Assembly: GCF_014764715.1 (NCBI RefSeq)
Contig: NZ_JACXXE010000002.1
Location: 310,001-374,000 of the forward strand
Reading direction: 5' to 3'
DNA length: 64,000 nt
From: Bacillus crepusculi
GTDB lineage: Bacteria; Bacillota; Bacilli; Bacillales; Bacillaceae
The notes beneath the pieces were generated by a model. That model saw only the letters and a list, made by a program, of their open reading frames with translations, did no database searches and was not told the origin of the DNA. Made by a program: the position numbers and the translations under genes. This document shows, piece by piece, positions 7,667 through 15,859 of the stretch; positions within the stretch are counted from its first letter, which is position 1, and every line of letters begins with the position of its first letter.

Positions 7667-9064
7667 ATGAAAGGGAAAACAAGCATTGTCATGCTGACGT
7701 ACAACGAACTGCATTTAACAAAAAAATGTATCGACAGCATTAAACAGCACACCAAAAGTGACCAATATGAACTGATCATTGTCGATAATGCGTCAACAGA
7801 CGGTACGAAGGAATATGTACGAGAGCTGGAAGATGTGATACTCATTGAAAATGAGAAGAATCAAGGCTTTGCAAAGGGCTGTAATCAAGGAGCGAAAAAA
7901 GCGACAGGAGATAGCATTCTCTTTTTAAATAATGACACGATGGTGACGGAAAACTGGCTTTCTCCCTTAAAAGAGGCGCTATTTGCATCGGATCGTATTG
8001 GAATGGTGGGACCTGTCTCCAACTATGTGAGCGGACCTCAGATGGTTCAGCCGTCGTATACAGATGTGAAGGAGCTCCCAGCCTTTGCTAAGGAATATAC
8101 AGCTGCGAGAAAAGGTCAGAGGACGTATGTGCATCGGCTTGTGGGTTTTTGTCTGCTGGTGAAAAAAGAGCTTATCGAGGATGTGGGGTTATTTGATGAG
8201 CGGTTCGTATATGGATCGTTTGAGGATGATGATCTTTGTTTACGTTCATTGCTGAAGGGATATCAGCTGCAAATTGTCCATGATTCATTTGTCCATCATC
8301 ACGGTCATGCAACGTTCCGTGCGAATCAAGACACAAATATTTCTACACTGTTTGCAGAGAACAGGCTTCGGTTTTTAGATAAATGGGGCATTGATCTAAA
8401 TCTGATCACCCCTCATCCATACTTTGCGGCGCTTCTACCTGAGGACGCTACATGTGTCCTGGATGTTGGATGCGGCGCAGGGGCAACTGGGCTTGAACTG
8501 ATGAATCGGCAGTCTGTCAACATGTACGGGGTAGAGGCGGATGCTTTAAAAGCAGCGATCGCAAAGCCGTATTACGAAGAAGTCATCGAGGTAAAAGCGG
8601 ATGAGTATCCTTGGTCAGAAAAAGAGACCTTTTTTGATGCGGTTATTTTTTCTGATGTTTTAGAGCATGTGTCAGATCCTTGGCATATGATTGAGCAAGC
8701 ACATGCCTCTTTAAAGCAGGGCGGCGTGATCATTTACTGCCTGCCGAACATCATGCATGCGGAGGTGCTTCTTCCATTAATGACGGGGGATTTTACGTAT
8801 CAAGATGTAGGGATTTTAGACCGAACCCACCTGAGGTTCTTCACACCGAAAACGATGCGTGCACTCTTTCCGGGCCATCTGTTTGAGCGTGTGGTAGAGC
8901 AGCATATCAATGTACAGATTGATCAAAACGTCCAATTGTTTTTTGACGAAGTGGCAAGAGTAGGAGAGTCACTTGGTTTTCAAACAAAAGCTTTATCCGA
9001 TGAGGTGACACAGTATCAGCTTCTCATCGTAGCACGTAAAAAAGGCGGCTCACCACCGGGATAA
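7667..9064 (+). CDS. Two-domain protein: GT2 glycosyltransferase fused to SAM-dependent methyltransferase
   Basis: 465 residues in two domains. Residues 1 to ~250 are a family-2 glycosyltransferase: TSIVMLTYNEL, IIVDNASTDGTKEY, FLNNDTMV (the DxD-like metal site), then GSFEDDDLCLR with the acidic catalytic region. Residues ~265 to 440 are a class I methyltransferase: motif I CVLDVGCGAGATG, motif II-like FDAVIFSDVLEHVSDPW and a KQGGVIIYCLPN strand. There is no signal peptide or membrane segment, so it is cytoplasmic. Such fusions usually build and methylate a surface or spore glycan; the acceptor is unknown. The ATG at 7667 is preceded by GAAAGGTGG; an upstream frame through the ywtG terminator is not used. 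It is absent from this position in B. subtilis 168 as I recall it, and it stands alone between two terminators. Confidence 0.8.
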   Translation: MKGKTSIVMLTYNELHLTKKCIDSIKQHTKSDQYELIIVDNASTDGTKEYVRELEDVILIENEKNQGFAKGCNQGAKKATGDSILFLNNDTMVTENWLSPLKEALFASDRIGMVGPVSNYVSGPQMVQPSYTDVKELPAFAKEYTAARKGQRTYVHRLVGFCLLVKKELIEDVGLFDERFVYGSFEDDDLCLRSLLKGYQLQIVHDSFVHHHGHATFRANQDTNISTLFAENRLRFLDKWGIDLNLITPHPYFAALLPEDATCVLDVGCGAGATGLELMNRQSVNMYGVEADALKAAIAKPYYEEVIEVKADEYPWSEKETFFDAVIFSDVLEHVSDPWHMIEQAHASLKQGGVIIYCLPNIMHAEVLLPLMTGDFTYQDVGILDRTHLRFFTPKTMRALFPGHLFERVVEQHINVQIDQNVQLFFDEVARVGESLGFQTKALSDEVTQYQLLIVARKKGGSPPG

Positions 9065-9074
9065 CCGCCTTTTT
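9036..9074. terminator. Bidirectional terminator between the GT2-methyltransferase gene and gerBC
   Basis: AAAAAGGCGG and CCGCCTTTTT pair around a loop that contains the stop codon of the plus-strand gene. It gives a T run on both strands and serves the two convergent genes. Confidence 0.8.
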
Positions 9075-9075
9075 G

Positions 9076-10221
9076 CTACCACTTGAAGTTTTTCGTTGCG
9101 CCTTCTGCACCAAAGTTTAAGATGCTGACTTTTACATCTAAATCGATGTCTGCTTCTTGGAATAATGTGTCCCACTCATCTCGATGCTGATCCCAATAGT
9201 CTGGATATTTCATACGAAACTGCTGGTTTAAAAAAATGGAATCAACGCCAACGTCTTTTTGCATATGATGGACTGCTTTTTGAATCTGTTCCTTGATTTT
9301 TTTCGAAAAAATGTGCTCAAATCGTTTGATATACTGCTCATCGTAAGAGTTTTCAGGAGGGTATTGATCCTCTGATAATTTTCCACTTGTTTGGACATTG
9401 ATTTTAAAGGACACCTTACCATCTTTCAGATAGGGCTCGATCTTGGATTTCGCCTTCTTTATTTCATATGTGATCGGAAAACCTTTGTAGGTGGCGGGTA
9501 CAACGCCGCCTGAGATACGATCCATCACCCAGTTTAAAGATTGTACATCTTTCGCCGGGATGAAACCGATCAGCTTTCGCGTTTTTCCATGAATGATTCC
9601 CGCCCCGTCATAGACGAGTTCGCCGTTGACCGCATCCACACTCTGGACTAGGAAGCTAATGCCCATCTGAAAGTAATCGGACGCTCTGCCGATACGTGTT
9701 GGCAGTAAAATCTTCCCGTTAAAGCTTCGGTTTTTGGACGTTTCAAAAATATGCTCAACCGGCACCTTTTGCTGTGATTTTAATCTTTGGTTGATGACCT
9801 TTGATGCATCATCTCGTGACACGAGAAGATAGCTACTTCTTCGAACCTCATCATCTCGTATAAAGTGGTTGAGGGTCCCTTGAATATCATGATGCTCAGC
9901 TTGTTTTTTGCCAAACAAAAAGATTTTGAGATGATCACTGTAAATCGGCGGATCCTTCAAAGCGACATTACTGACAGCCTCCAGCACATTTTTTCCCTTT
10001 GAGACGACATTCACATAGCCAGGGGCGCCAGCTTCTTGTGTCCCGCCCATTTTGGGGACAAGGTTTTGATAGGTGAGCTTGACGCCTTTGTCATCTTCCT
10101 CGTCAATACCAACGCCGCGCACAAACGATAATTTTTCAATATCCTTTAAGTCCCAGCAGCCTGCTGATAGCAGCAAAAGACAGCAGGACATAGAAAATAG
10201 CCATAAACGCCACCCTCTCAT
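9076..10221 (-). CDS. gerBC: Spore germination receptor lipoprotein, GerBC type (C subunit)
   Basis: 381-residue Ger(x)C lipoprotein, the outer-face subunit of a nutrient germinant receptor in the spore inner membrane. A lipoprotein signal ends in LLSAGC, placing the lipidated Cys near residue 21, followed by the family start WDLKDIEKLSFVRGVGID. The C-terminal region holds the family motif FEHIFSKKIKEQIQ and ends with W-type strands. The ATG at 10221 overlaps the gerBB stop (ATGA) with GGGGAGG upstream; a longer frame from 10239 would start inside that ribosome site. The GerA/GerB/GerC order is reversed on this strand, transcribed A-B-C. Paralogue choice (gerB rather than gerA or gerK) rests on synteny next to ywtG and pmi. 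Confidence 0.87.
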   Translation of the reverse strand: MRGWRLWLFSMSCCLLLLSAGCWDLKDIEKLSFVRGVGIDEEDDKGVKLTYQNLVPKMGGTQEAGAPGYVNVVSKGKNVLEAVSNVALKDPPIYSDHLKIFLFGKKQAEHHDIQGTLNHFIRDDEVRRSSYLLVSRDDASKVINQRLKSQQKVPVEHIFETSKNRSFNGKILLPTRIGRASDYFQMGISFLVQSVDAVNGELVYDGAGIIHGKTRKLIGFIPAKDVQSLNWVMDRISGGVVPATYKGFPITYEIKKAKSKIEPYLKDGKVSFKINVQTSGKLSEDQYPPENSYDEQYIKRFEHIFSKKIKEQIQKAVHHMQKDVGVDSIFLNQQFRMKYPDYWDQHRDEWDTLFQEADIDLDVKVSILNFGAEGATKNFKW

Positions 10222-11318
10222 GCAGAACGACCTCCCCATTTTTTACGTATCATCAATAGGACAGCTGTGATAAAAGGAATGGCTAAAATCGCGAACAACG
10301 CATAGCCAAGTAAAGTAGAGTAGTAAAAGACTTCATTGATATTTCTCGGAAAAAGAGATAGGGCAGAGGTTAAGAAAAACAGCACCCATAGCAACCTCGT
10401 TAGATTGGTCGTTTTAAAGACCGTGTGGCACCCTTTAATGGCAAATTGGAAAAAGCCAAGCATACAAATAAACTGCTGGCATGTCCAGATCGTTAGTAAG
10501 AAAATATCAAAGCGTTCAATGAAGACTCCTTCAAGTTCTAGTGCTTGAATGAGTGAGACAGTGGGCCAGGTGAGGGATTTCGTTTCTCCAACGGTCATAG
10601 AACCGATCACAATAAAGAGCGTAAGGGAGTACACAAGTGTGGTAATTCCAACACCGATTGCTGCCGCCCATTTCGCCTTCGACCATTTGTCTTTATAGAT
10701 AAGAGGTACGACAAACAAAATGACTTCAAAGCCTGTAAATTGAATAAATGTTTGAGAGAACAAATTACTGAAGTCTTTAAATCCGTGCGCCATAACAGGG
10801 CGTAAATAATCAAAATCGAATATTTTCAAACTGAACAGCATGAGCGCAATGTAAATGATCAAGGCGATGGGATAAATGTACGTGACCAATTTGACGACTG
10901 GGAAAATACCGCTTTTTAAATGATAGATCGCCACAAGTAAAAAAATCATCACAATCACTGTCATGGGAGTCGATTGCAGCAAGAAAAACTGTACCACTTC
11001 CCCAAGAACACGCGCCTCAAAGCCAACAATGGCTAGTAAATAACCGATCAGCATTAAGTTGAAGATCGTGCCAAAGAATGCACCGGCTCCTTTTGTATTT
11101 GACTCAAAAATAGTGTCGGGTGCATTCTTTTCGGCAATCCAGCCTAACAAAAAAGCAACAAAAGCAAAGATGACTCCCTGTATTAATACAATGATCCAGC
11201 CATCAGGGAATCCTGAATTGGCAGAACTGCGTGGAATGGTTAAAATTCCAGCGCCTATCATTGTAGAACTGCACAGAATGGTGACTTGTAACAATGATAG
11301 CTTCTCAGCTCTGTACAT
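10218..11318 (-). CDS. gerBB: Spore germination receptor permease-like subunit, GerBB type (B subunit)
   Basis: 366-residue, ten-helix membrane protein of the amino acid/polyamine/organocation superfamily (spore germination branch, GerAB). It begins LSLLQVTILCSSTMIGAGILTIPR, the helix-1 region with the broken GxG-type substrate motif (shown here as MIGAGIL), and has the conserved PVVKLVTYIYPIALI and FIQFTGFEVILF stretches. It probably binds the germinant (amino acid or sugar) and starts ion release. It starts three bases after the gerBA stop with AAGGAGA upstream, and its stop overlaps gerBC, so the three subunits are translationally coupled. Confidence 0.9.
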   Translation of the reverse strand: MYRAEKLSLLQVTILCSSTMIGAGILTIPRSSANSGFPDGWIIVLIQGVIFAFVAFLLGWIAEKNAPDTIFESNTKGAGAFFGTIFNLMLIGYLLAIVGFEARVLGEVVQFFLLQSTPMTVIVMIFLLVAIYHLKSGIFPVVKLVTYIYPIALIIYIALMLFSLKIFDFDYLRPVMAHGFKDFSNLFSQTFIQFTGFEVILFVVPLIYKDKWSKAKWAAAIGVGITTLVYSLTLFIVIGSMTVGETKSLTWPTVSLIQALELEGVFIERFDIFLLTIWTCQQFICMLGFFQFAIKGCHTVFKTTNLTRLLWVLFFLTSALSLFPRNINEVFYYSTLLGYALFAILAIPFITAVLLMIRKKWGGRSA

Positions 11319-11321
11319 CGT

Positions 11322-12788
11322 TTACTCTCCTTGTCTTTTGAGATTTTTTATTTTTGCTGTTTTCGGTCTCAATTTAAATAGCCCGATTGGTAAGCGAACG
11401 TACATATCCTTTAAATCTGAAAACGGTGAAGATAAAACAGGTGTAAAATAGTCAAAACCAAAGGTCTTTAATTGCATCAGGTGACAAAGCACAAATAAAT
11501 AACACATGATTAAACCGTATAATCCAAACATCGCAGAACTAAAAATCGCCATAAAACGCAAGATGCGCAGCGGGAAACTAAAGTCATATGATGGTGCCGT
11601 GAAGTCGGCCAATGCGGTCAGCGACACAATAATGACCATTAAGGCACTGACGATATTTGCTTGGACAGCCGCCTGACCAATAATCACACCGCCAATGAGT
11701 CCAATCGTCTGTCCAATCGCCCTAGGAAGCCGAAGTCCAGCTTCCCGCAGCAGCTCGATCGTAAAAGACATGAGAATGGCTTCGACTACAGGAGGAAATG
11801 GAACGTTCTGCCGGCTGCCTGCGATGGTGAGTGCCATTCTGGTCGGTAGTAAGCCGGGATGATAAGAGACAAGTGCGATGTAAAGCCCAGGTAAAAAAAT
11901 TGTGAGTAGCACGGCAATATAACGGAGTAAACGCAACAGAGTCGCGCTTGTCCATCTTTGATAATAATCCTCCGGCGATTGCATCAAGGCAGTAATTGTC
12001 ATGGGTAAAATAAGGGCAAAAGGAGTCCCATCGAGTAAAATGGACACTTTGCCTTCAAGCACAGATGCGATCACCCGGTCAGGCCGCTCTGTGTTTTGAA
12101 TCTGCGGGAAAATGGAGATGTGGCTGTCCTCAATCAGCTGTTCAATATAACCGGTTTCAGGGATATCGTCCATTTTGATTTGCTTTATGCGTGATACCAC
12201 ATCTTCTACTAGTTTGGGATCAACAATATCACGAACGTATACGAGAGCGGCAGACTTTTTATTACGAGTGCCAATACTCACCTTTTGAATGACAAGGTTA
12301 GGGTCATTTGCCCGCTCACGGAGTAAAGCGGTGTTTTTTTCAAGATTCTCAATAAATCCAATCCGTGGTCCTCTGACAAGTACTTCAGATTGCGGCTCCT
12401 CTACTTCTCTAAATTGAAAAAGATTCGTTTGGAGTGCAAGCGCTTGAGTCGCCCCGTCCACAAATAAAATAGCCCTGCCGTTATATAACTGCTCGATGGC
12501 AAGGTTCATATCTTCCAGCACATCGTTTTGAATGCCAAAAAACTCTTTTGACAGGGAAGAAAGTGTGGTGTGATCAACTTCAGTGAGGTCCAGTTCCTTT
12601 TGCATCGGTGAAATGATTTGTTTGGAAAGCATCTCGAATTCTGTGAGTCCCTCAACGTACACGAGACATGCAGATAAAGCGGAAGGACCAAATGAAAAAG
12701 AATGGAACACGATATCATCACTTTTCCCAGCAAAGCTTTTGACGCGCTTGATGACGGACGCTATATCTTGTTCAATACGACTTTTCAT
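11322..12788 (-). CDS. gerBA: Spore germination receptor ion-channel subunit, GerBA type (A subunit)
   Basis: 488-residue GerA-family protein. The N-terminal ~240 residues form the soluble two-lobed domain (VYVEGLTEFEML, ILFVDGATQALAL, RGPRIGFIENLEKNTALLRERA), and the C-terminal half contains about five to six membrane segments, including LLDGTPFALILPMTITA and FLPGLYIALVSYHPGLLP with the conserved Pro residues. GerA proteins are now viewed as oligomeric nutrient-gated ion channels. It is first in the operon; a SigG-like promoter lies at 12818-12848. ATG 12788 follows GGGTGAGGT. The subfamily is assigned from gene order, and germinant specificity cannot be read. Confidence 0.9.
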   Translation of the reverse strand: MKSRIEQDIASVIKRVKSFAGKSDDIVFHSFSFGPSALSACLVYVEGLTEFEMLSKQIISPMQKELDLTEVDHTTLSSLSKEFFGIQNDVLEDMNLAIEQLYNGRAILFVDGATQALALQTNLFQFREVEEPQSEVLVRGPRIGFIENLEKNTALLRERANDPNLVIQKVSIGTRNKKSAALVYVRDIVDPKLVEDVVSRIKQIKMDDIPETGYIEQLIEDSHISIFPQIQNTERPDRVIASVLEGKVSILLDGTPFALILPMTITALMQSPEDYYQRWTSATLLRLLRYIAVLLTIFLPGLYIALVSYHPGLLPTRMALTIAGSRQNVPFPPVVEAILMSFTIELLREAGLRLPRAIGQTIGLIGGVIIGQAAVQANIVSALMVIIVSLTALADFTAPSYDFSFPLRILRFMAIFSSAMFGLYGLIMCYLFVLCHLMQLKTFGFDYFTPVLSSPFSDLKDMYVRLPIGLFKLRPKTAKIKNLKRQGE

Positions 12789-12817
12789 ATTACCTCACCC
12801 TCATGTCATGTTTTTTA

Positions 12818-12848
12818 TAGAGTGACTCTGAAGGAGGAGAATTATACA
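12818..12848 (-). promoter_or_regulatory. Candidate SigG promoter of the gerB operon
   Basis: On the minus strand TGTATA (plus 12843-12848), 18 bases, then CACTCTA (plus 12818-12824), close to the SigG consensus TGAATA-17/18-CATACTA. It is 30 bases upstream of gerBA. Forespore SigG control is the rule for germinant receptor operons. Confidence 0.5.
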
Positions 12849-12852
12849 AATA

Positions 12853-12886
12853 GAAAAAAGAGAATCCCTCAAAATAGGAATTCTCT
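12853..12886 (-). terminator. Terminator of kduI-kduD
   Basis: AGAGAATTCC and GGGATTCTCT pair over ten positions (one G-U) on the minus strand, followed by TTTTTTC, just downstream of the kduD stop. Confidence 0.85.
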
Positions 12887-12894
12887 CAATAGGT

Positions 12895-13668
12895 TTATCT
12901 CGCAAGCCAGCCGCCATCAACAGCTAAAATGTGGCCATTCATATAATCGGAAGCTGGTGAGCTAAGGAAAACGGCTGCACCGGCTAGATCCTCAGGCTGT
13001 CCCCAGCGCCCGGCAGGTATCCTTTTGAGAATCTCTTCATTTCGATTGTCATCGTCACGAATGGCTTGCGTGTTATTGGTCGCAATATAACCAGGTGCAA
13101 TCGCATTTACCTGAATATGCTGGTTCGCCCATTCGTTTGCAAAAGCTTTCGTCAGCCCTGCGACAGCATGCTTACTCGCCGTATAAGCGGGAACAAAGAC
13201 GCCGCCTTGAAACGAAAGAAGGGAGGCGATATTGACGATTTTCCCTTGCCCGTTTTTCAGCATCTGCTGTCCAACCTTTTGAGTGAGAAAAAAGAGACTG
13301 TTGATATTCACATTCATGACAGTATGCCAATTTTCCTCAGAATAGCGAGCGGCCTCTTCTCTTTTAATGGTTCCAGCATTATTGATTAAAATATCAATTG
13401 TATGCTGGTTTAACATGGTATCGACATCCCGCTGTGCAGACTGAGGATCGGCAAAATCGACCTGAACCGCATGAAATGATCTGCCAGTCTGTTCGACAAG
13501 CGCTTTTGTTTCATCAAGCGGGGTGTGGTGGTATGTTCCGATGATATTTGCACCTGAACGGGCAAGTGCCACGGCAATGCCTTGACCAATACCAGTTCCA
13601 GGGCCTGTCACAAGGGCTGTTTTACCTTCGAGGGAAAAGAGAGACTCAACATATGATGTCGTTGTCAT
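12895..13668 (-). CDS. kduD: 2-dehydro-3-deoxy-D-gluconate 5-dehydrogenase KduD
   Basis: 257-residue classical short-chain dehydrogenase. It converts 2,5-diketo-3-deoxygluconate (from KduI) to 2-keto-3-deoxygluconate (KDG) with NADH, in the breakdown of galacturonate or glucuronate from pectin and glycosaminoglycans. Visible are the NAD motif TGPGTGIGQG, NNAG at LINNAGT, the catalytic Ser in NIASLLSF, YTASK (Tyr and Lys), and the substrate-side AIAPGYIATNNT. Start ATG 13668 lies six bases before the end of kduI spacing; a longer frame into kduI is rejected because it lacks a ribosome site. It shares the kduI promoter and ends at a terminator. Confidence 0.9.
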   Translation of the reverse strand: MTTTSYVESLFSLEGKTALVTGPGTGIGQGIAVALARSGANIIGTYHHTPLDETKALVEQTGRSFHAVQVDFADPQSAQRDVDTMLNQHTIDILINNAGTIKREEAARYSEENWHTVMNVNINSLFFLTQKVGQQMLKNGQGKIVNIASLLSFQGGVFVPAYTASKHAVAGLTKAFANEWANQHIQVNAIAPGYIATNNTQAIRDDDNRNEEILKRIPAGRWGQPEDLAGAAVFLSSPASDYMNGHILAVDGGWLAR

Positions 13669-13673
13669 CCTCG

Positions 13674-14501
13674 TTACCTCAGCTGGTCCATTGGGACAAA
13701 GTCCATATCTTTGAACGTATAGTTTTCGCCCGCCATTGCCCAAATAAATGAATAATTTGCAGTACCTGAGCCTGAATGAATGGACCAGGCAGGAGAAATG
13801 ACCGCTTCCTCATTTGCGACAACGAGATGTCTCGTTTCAGATGGCTCTCCCATAAAGTGAAAGACACGAGCATCCTCTTCGATATCAAGATATAAGTACA
13901 CTTCCATGCGCCGATCATGAATATGAGCGGGCATCGTGTTCCACGTGTTATTGATTTCAAGCTGAGTCATTCCCATCATGAGCTGACAGCTTTGGATGCC
14001 GTCTGCATGAATGACTTGATACAGATTTCGTACGTTTGAGGCAGCCGCCTCTCCTAAGTGGTTCGGTGTTAAATCAGCGATGGCTGCTTTTTGCGTAGGG
14101 TACGCTCTGTGAGCCGTTGCTGATACGAGATAGAACTTGGCCTGCTTGCCTGATGAACTAGTAAACTGGACATCTTTGTGTCCAAGACCAATATATAAGA
14201 AATCTTTATGCTCCAGCACGAAAGACTCACCATCAACTGTGACCGTTCCTTGCTCACCGACATTCACGATGCCAATTTCTCGTCTTTCAAGGAAGTAATC
14301 CGTGCGCAAAAAGTCTCCAGCATCCAGCTTGAGCGGTTCTGCTGTCGGCATTGCCCCGCCAATGACCACACGATCCTCATGTGAATAATAGAGCTTTAAT
14401 TCACCATTTGCGAATAGCGTAGGAATATGAAAATGACGTCGAAGTTCCTCTGTTGTAAAACGTTTGACCTGCTCAGGATGTACAGCATAACGATTTTCCA
14501 T
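13674..14501 (-). CDS. kduI: 5-dehydro-4-deoxy-D-glucuronate isomerase KduI
   Basis: 275-residue cupin-type isomerase (family length 275-278) turning 5-keto-4-deoxyuronate, the product of unsaturated oligouronide cleavage, into 2,5-diketo-3-deoxygluconate. The zinc-site histidines lie in MPAHIHDRRMEVYLY (HxH plus Glu), with the last ligand in SIHSGSGTANYSFIW. It is the first gene of a two-gene minus-strand operon with kduD and is divergent from kdgR. A strong promoter (minus strand, 14571-14599) overlaps a KdgR-type operator (14550-14565) and is preceded by a cre-like site, predicting induction by uronate intermediates and repression by preferred sugars. Confidence 0.92.
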   Translation of the reverse strand: MENRYAVHPEQVKRFTTEELRRHFHIPTLFANGELKLYYSHEDRVVIGGAMPTAEPLKLDAGDFLRTDYFLERREIGIVNVGEQGTVTVDGESFVLEHKDFLYIGLGHKDVQFTSSSGKQAKFYLVSATAHRAYPTQKAAIADLTPNHLGEAAASNVRNLYQVIHADGIQSCQLMMGMTQLEINNTWNTMPAHIHDRRMEVYLYLDIEEDARVFHFMGEPSETRHLVVANEEAVISPAWSIHSGSGTANYSFIWAMAGENYTFKDMDFVPMDQLR

Positions 14502-14549
14502 TTGAGATAAGCCTCCCTTTTCATCTGAAACAAAATATTGAAGTTTTAT

Positions 14550-14565
14550 TTGGTATCGGTTTCAA
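14550..14565. promoter_or_regulatory. KdgR-type operator, kduI side
   Basis: TTGGTATCGGTTTCAA is an imperfect palindrome whose reverse complement differs by one base from the site upstream of kdgK. It sits immediately downstream of the kduI -10 box, where a LacI-type repressor would block transcription. Confidence 0.7.
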
Positions 14566-14570
14566 GGAAA

Positions 14571-14599
14571 ATTCTAGAGGAAAAAGAGGGCGGCGTCAA
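14571..14599 (-). promoter_or_regulatory. SigA promoter of kduI-kduD
   Basis: On the minus strand TTGACG (plus 14594-14599), a 17-base spacer, and TAGAAT (plus 14571-14576). It matches the SigA consensus with ideal spacing. Confidence 0.75.
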
Positions 14600-14608
14600 C
14601 CGTTATTT

Positions 14609-14622
14609 TGAAATCGCTTACT
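14609..14622. promoter_or_regulatory. cre-like CcpA site upstream of kduI
   Basis: TGAAATCGCTTACT matches the cre consensus (TGWNANCGNTNWCA) at 13 of 14 positions and lies ten bases upstream of the kduI -35 box in the kduI-kdgR divergent region. Confidence 0.55.
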
Positions 14623-14711
14623 TTCAATTTATGAAAAAGGTTTTTTGCAATAATCATGCAAAAAAATCTTCTTGTATTACTGAAATTATGATATGCTCAT
14701 TTTAAGTTTAT

Positions 14712-14727
14712 TTGAAATCGGTTTCGA
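14712..14727. promoter_or_regulatory. KdgR-type operator, kdgR side
   Basis: TTGAAATCGGTTTCGA shares the CGGTTTC core and symmetry of the other two sites and lies 35 bases upstream of the kdgR start, suggesting autoregulation. Confidence 0.65.
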
Positions 14728-14762
14728 AACAAATGAGAAGATCGATTGTGGGAGTTTTTTGA

Positions 14763-15773
14763 ATGAAAGAGAACAAGCAAACGAAAGTCACTATTAACGA
14801 AGTTGCGGCTTATGCAGGTGTTTCAAAATCAACTGTCTCCAGATATATCAATGGCAGAACAAATGAAATTTCTCCTGAAAAGGTCAAAAAAATTAAGAAG
14901 GCCATCGAGGAGCTCCATTACCGTCCGAGTCAGCTCGCTCAAGGACTGAAAGTAAGAAAAAGCAAGGTCATTGGGTTTATTGTAGCTGACATTACAAACC
15001 CATTCTCTGTGGCAACACTTCGCGGGGTGGAGGAGATTTGTGATGAATATGGATACAGCATCATGGTATGCAACACAGATAATCGTCCAGAAAAAGAACG
15101 GGAAATGCTCCTCAAGCTGAATGCACATTATATTGAAGGGCTCATCATCAATACGACAGGTCAAAACAATGATCTTCTGCAAGATTTTAAGAAAAATGGT
15201 GTGCCAATTGTTCTTGTTGATCGTAAATTACCTGAACTAAAGGTCGACACAGTGACAACGAATAATCGCGATATCACGATCCGGCTGCTTCAGCAAATGT
15301 ATGAGAAAGGCTATGATCACATTGCTTTCTTTACAGAGCCGGTCGATGGAATCAGTCCTCGTGAAGAACGGAAGGAAGCATATGAACAGACAGCTTTGAG
15401 TAAACATAAGAAGCCGATCATTGCAGAAATCGATTTAAAGCAAAAGGAACAAATGAGAGAAGAGATTGTCCGCTTTTTACAATCAAACGAACAGAAAAAA
15501 GCGATTTTAGCAGGCAACGGATTACTCATGCTGAAGCTGATTAGTGAACTCGTGGAGCTTGGGGTCAAAATTCCAGAGGAGATAGGCATTGCAGGGTTTG
15601 ATGATACCGAATGGTATAAGCTGATTGGACCAGGGATCACAACGGTTGCCCAGCCATCTCATGAGATGGGGAAAGCAGCCATGCAAAAAATCAAGACACG
15701 GCTTGAAGGTGATGAGAGTTCGCCCCAAACCATTCAACTTGATGGAGAGATCATGGTCAGGAAATCTTTCTAA
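14763..15773 (+). CDS. kdgR: LacI-family repressor KdgR of uronate/KDG genes
   Basis: 336-residue LacI/GalR regulator. The N-terminal helix-turn-helix is TINEVAAYAGVSKSTVSRYI with a hinge helix near residues 50-58, followed by the periplasmic-binding-like effector domain (GFIVADITNPFSVATLRG, GLIINTTG, IAGFDDTEWYKLIGPGITTVAQP). Length and neighbours (kdgK, kdgA) match B. subtilis KdgR, a repressor released by KDG or a related intermediate. Three near-identical operators at 14550, 14712 and 15828 would let it control kduID, itself and kdgKA. The ATG follows GTGGGAG. Effector identity is from family knowledge. Confidence 0.9.
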   Translation: MKENKQTKVTINEVAAYAGVSKSTVSRYINGRTNEISPEKVKKIKKAIEELHYRPSQLAQGLKVRKSKVIGFIVADITNPFSVATLRGVEEICDEYGYSIMVCNTDNRPEKEREMLLKLNAHYIEGLIINTTGQNNDLLQDFKKNGVPIVLVDRKLPELKVDTVTTNNRDITIRLLQQMYEKGYDHIAFFTEPVDGISPREERKEAYEQTALSKHKKPIIAEIDLKQKEQMREEIVRFLQSNEQKKAILAGNGLLMLKLISELVELGVKIPEEIGIAGFDDTEWYKLIGPGITTVAQPSHEMGKAAMQKIKTRLEGDESSPQTIQLDGEIMVRKSF

Positions 15774-15781
15774 GCGAAAGG

Positions 15782-15823
15782 CAGAGAAGAGTATACATAC
15801 GTGCATGCTCTCTCTTTTTTTAC
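15782..15823 (+). terminator. Possible terminator between kdgR and kdgK
   Basis: An AGAGAAGAG segment can pair imperfectly with CTCTCTCT, followed by TTTTTT. The stem is bulged, so partial read-through is likely. Confidence 0.4.
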
Positions 15824-15827
15824 TATT

Positions 15828-15843
15828 TTGAAACCGGTACCAA
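15828..15843. promoter_or_regulatory. KdgR-type operator upstream of kdgK
   Basis: TTGAAACCGGTACCAA, a nearly perfect palindrome, lies just before the kdgK ribosome site and indicates separate repression of kdgK-kdgA. Confidence 0.7.
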
Positions 15844-15859
15844 GAAAGGGGAGAAATGT

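Noticed and set aside
11059-11451. 130-codon plus-strand open frame across gerBA/gerBB
   Set aside because: Shadow of two well-supported minus-strand genes.
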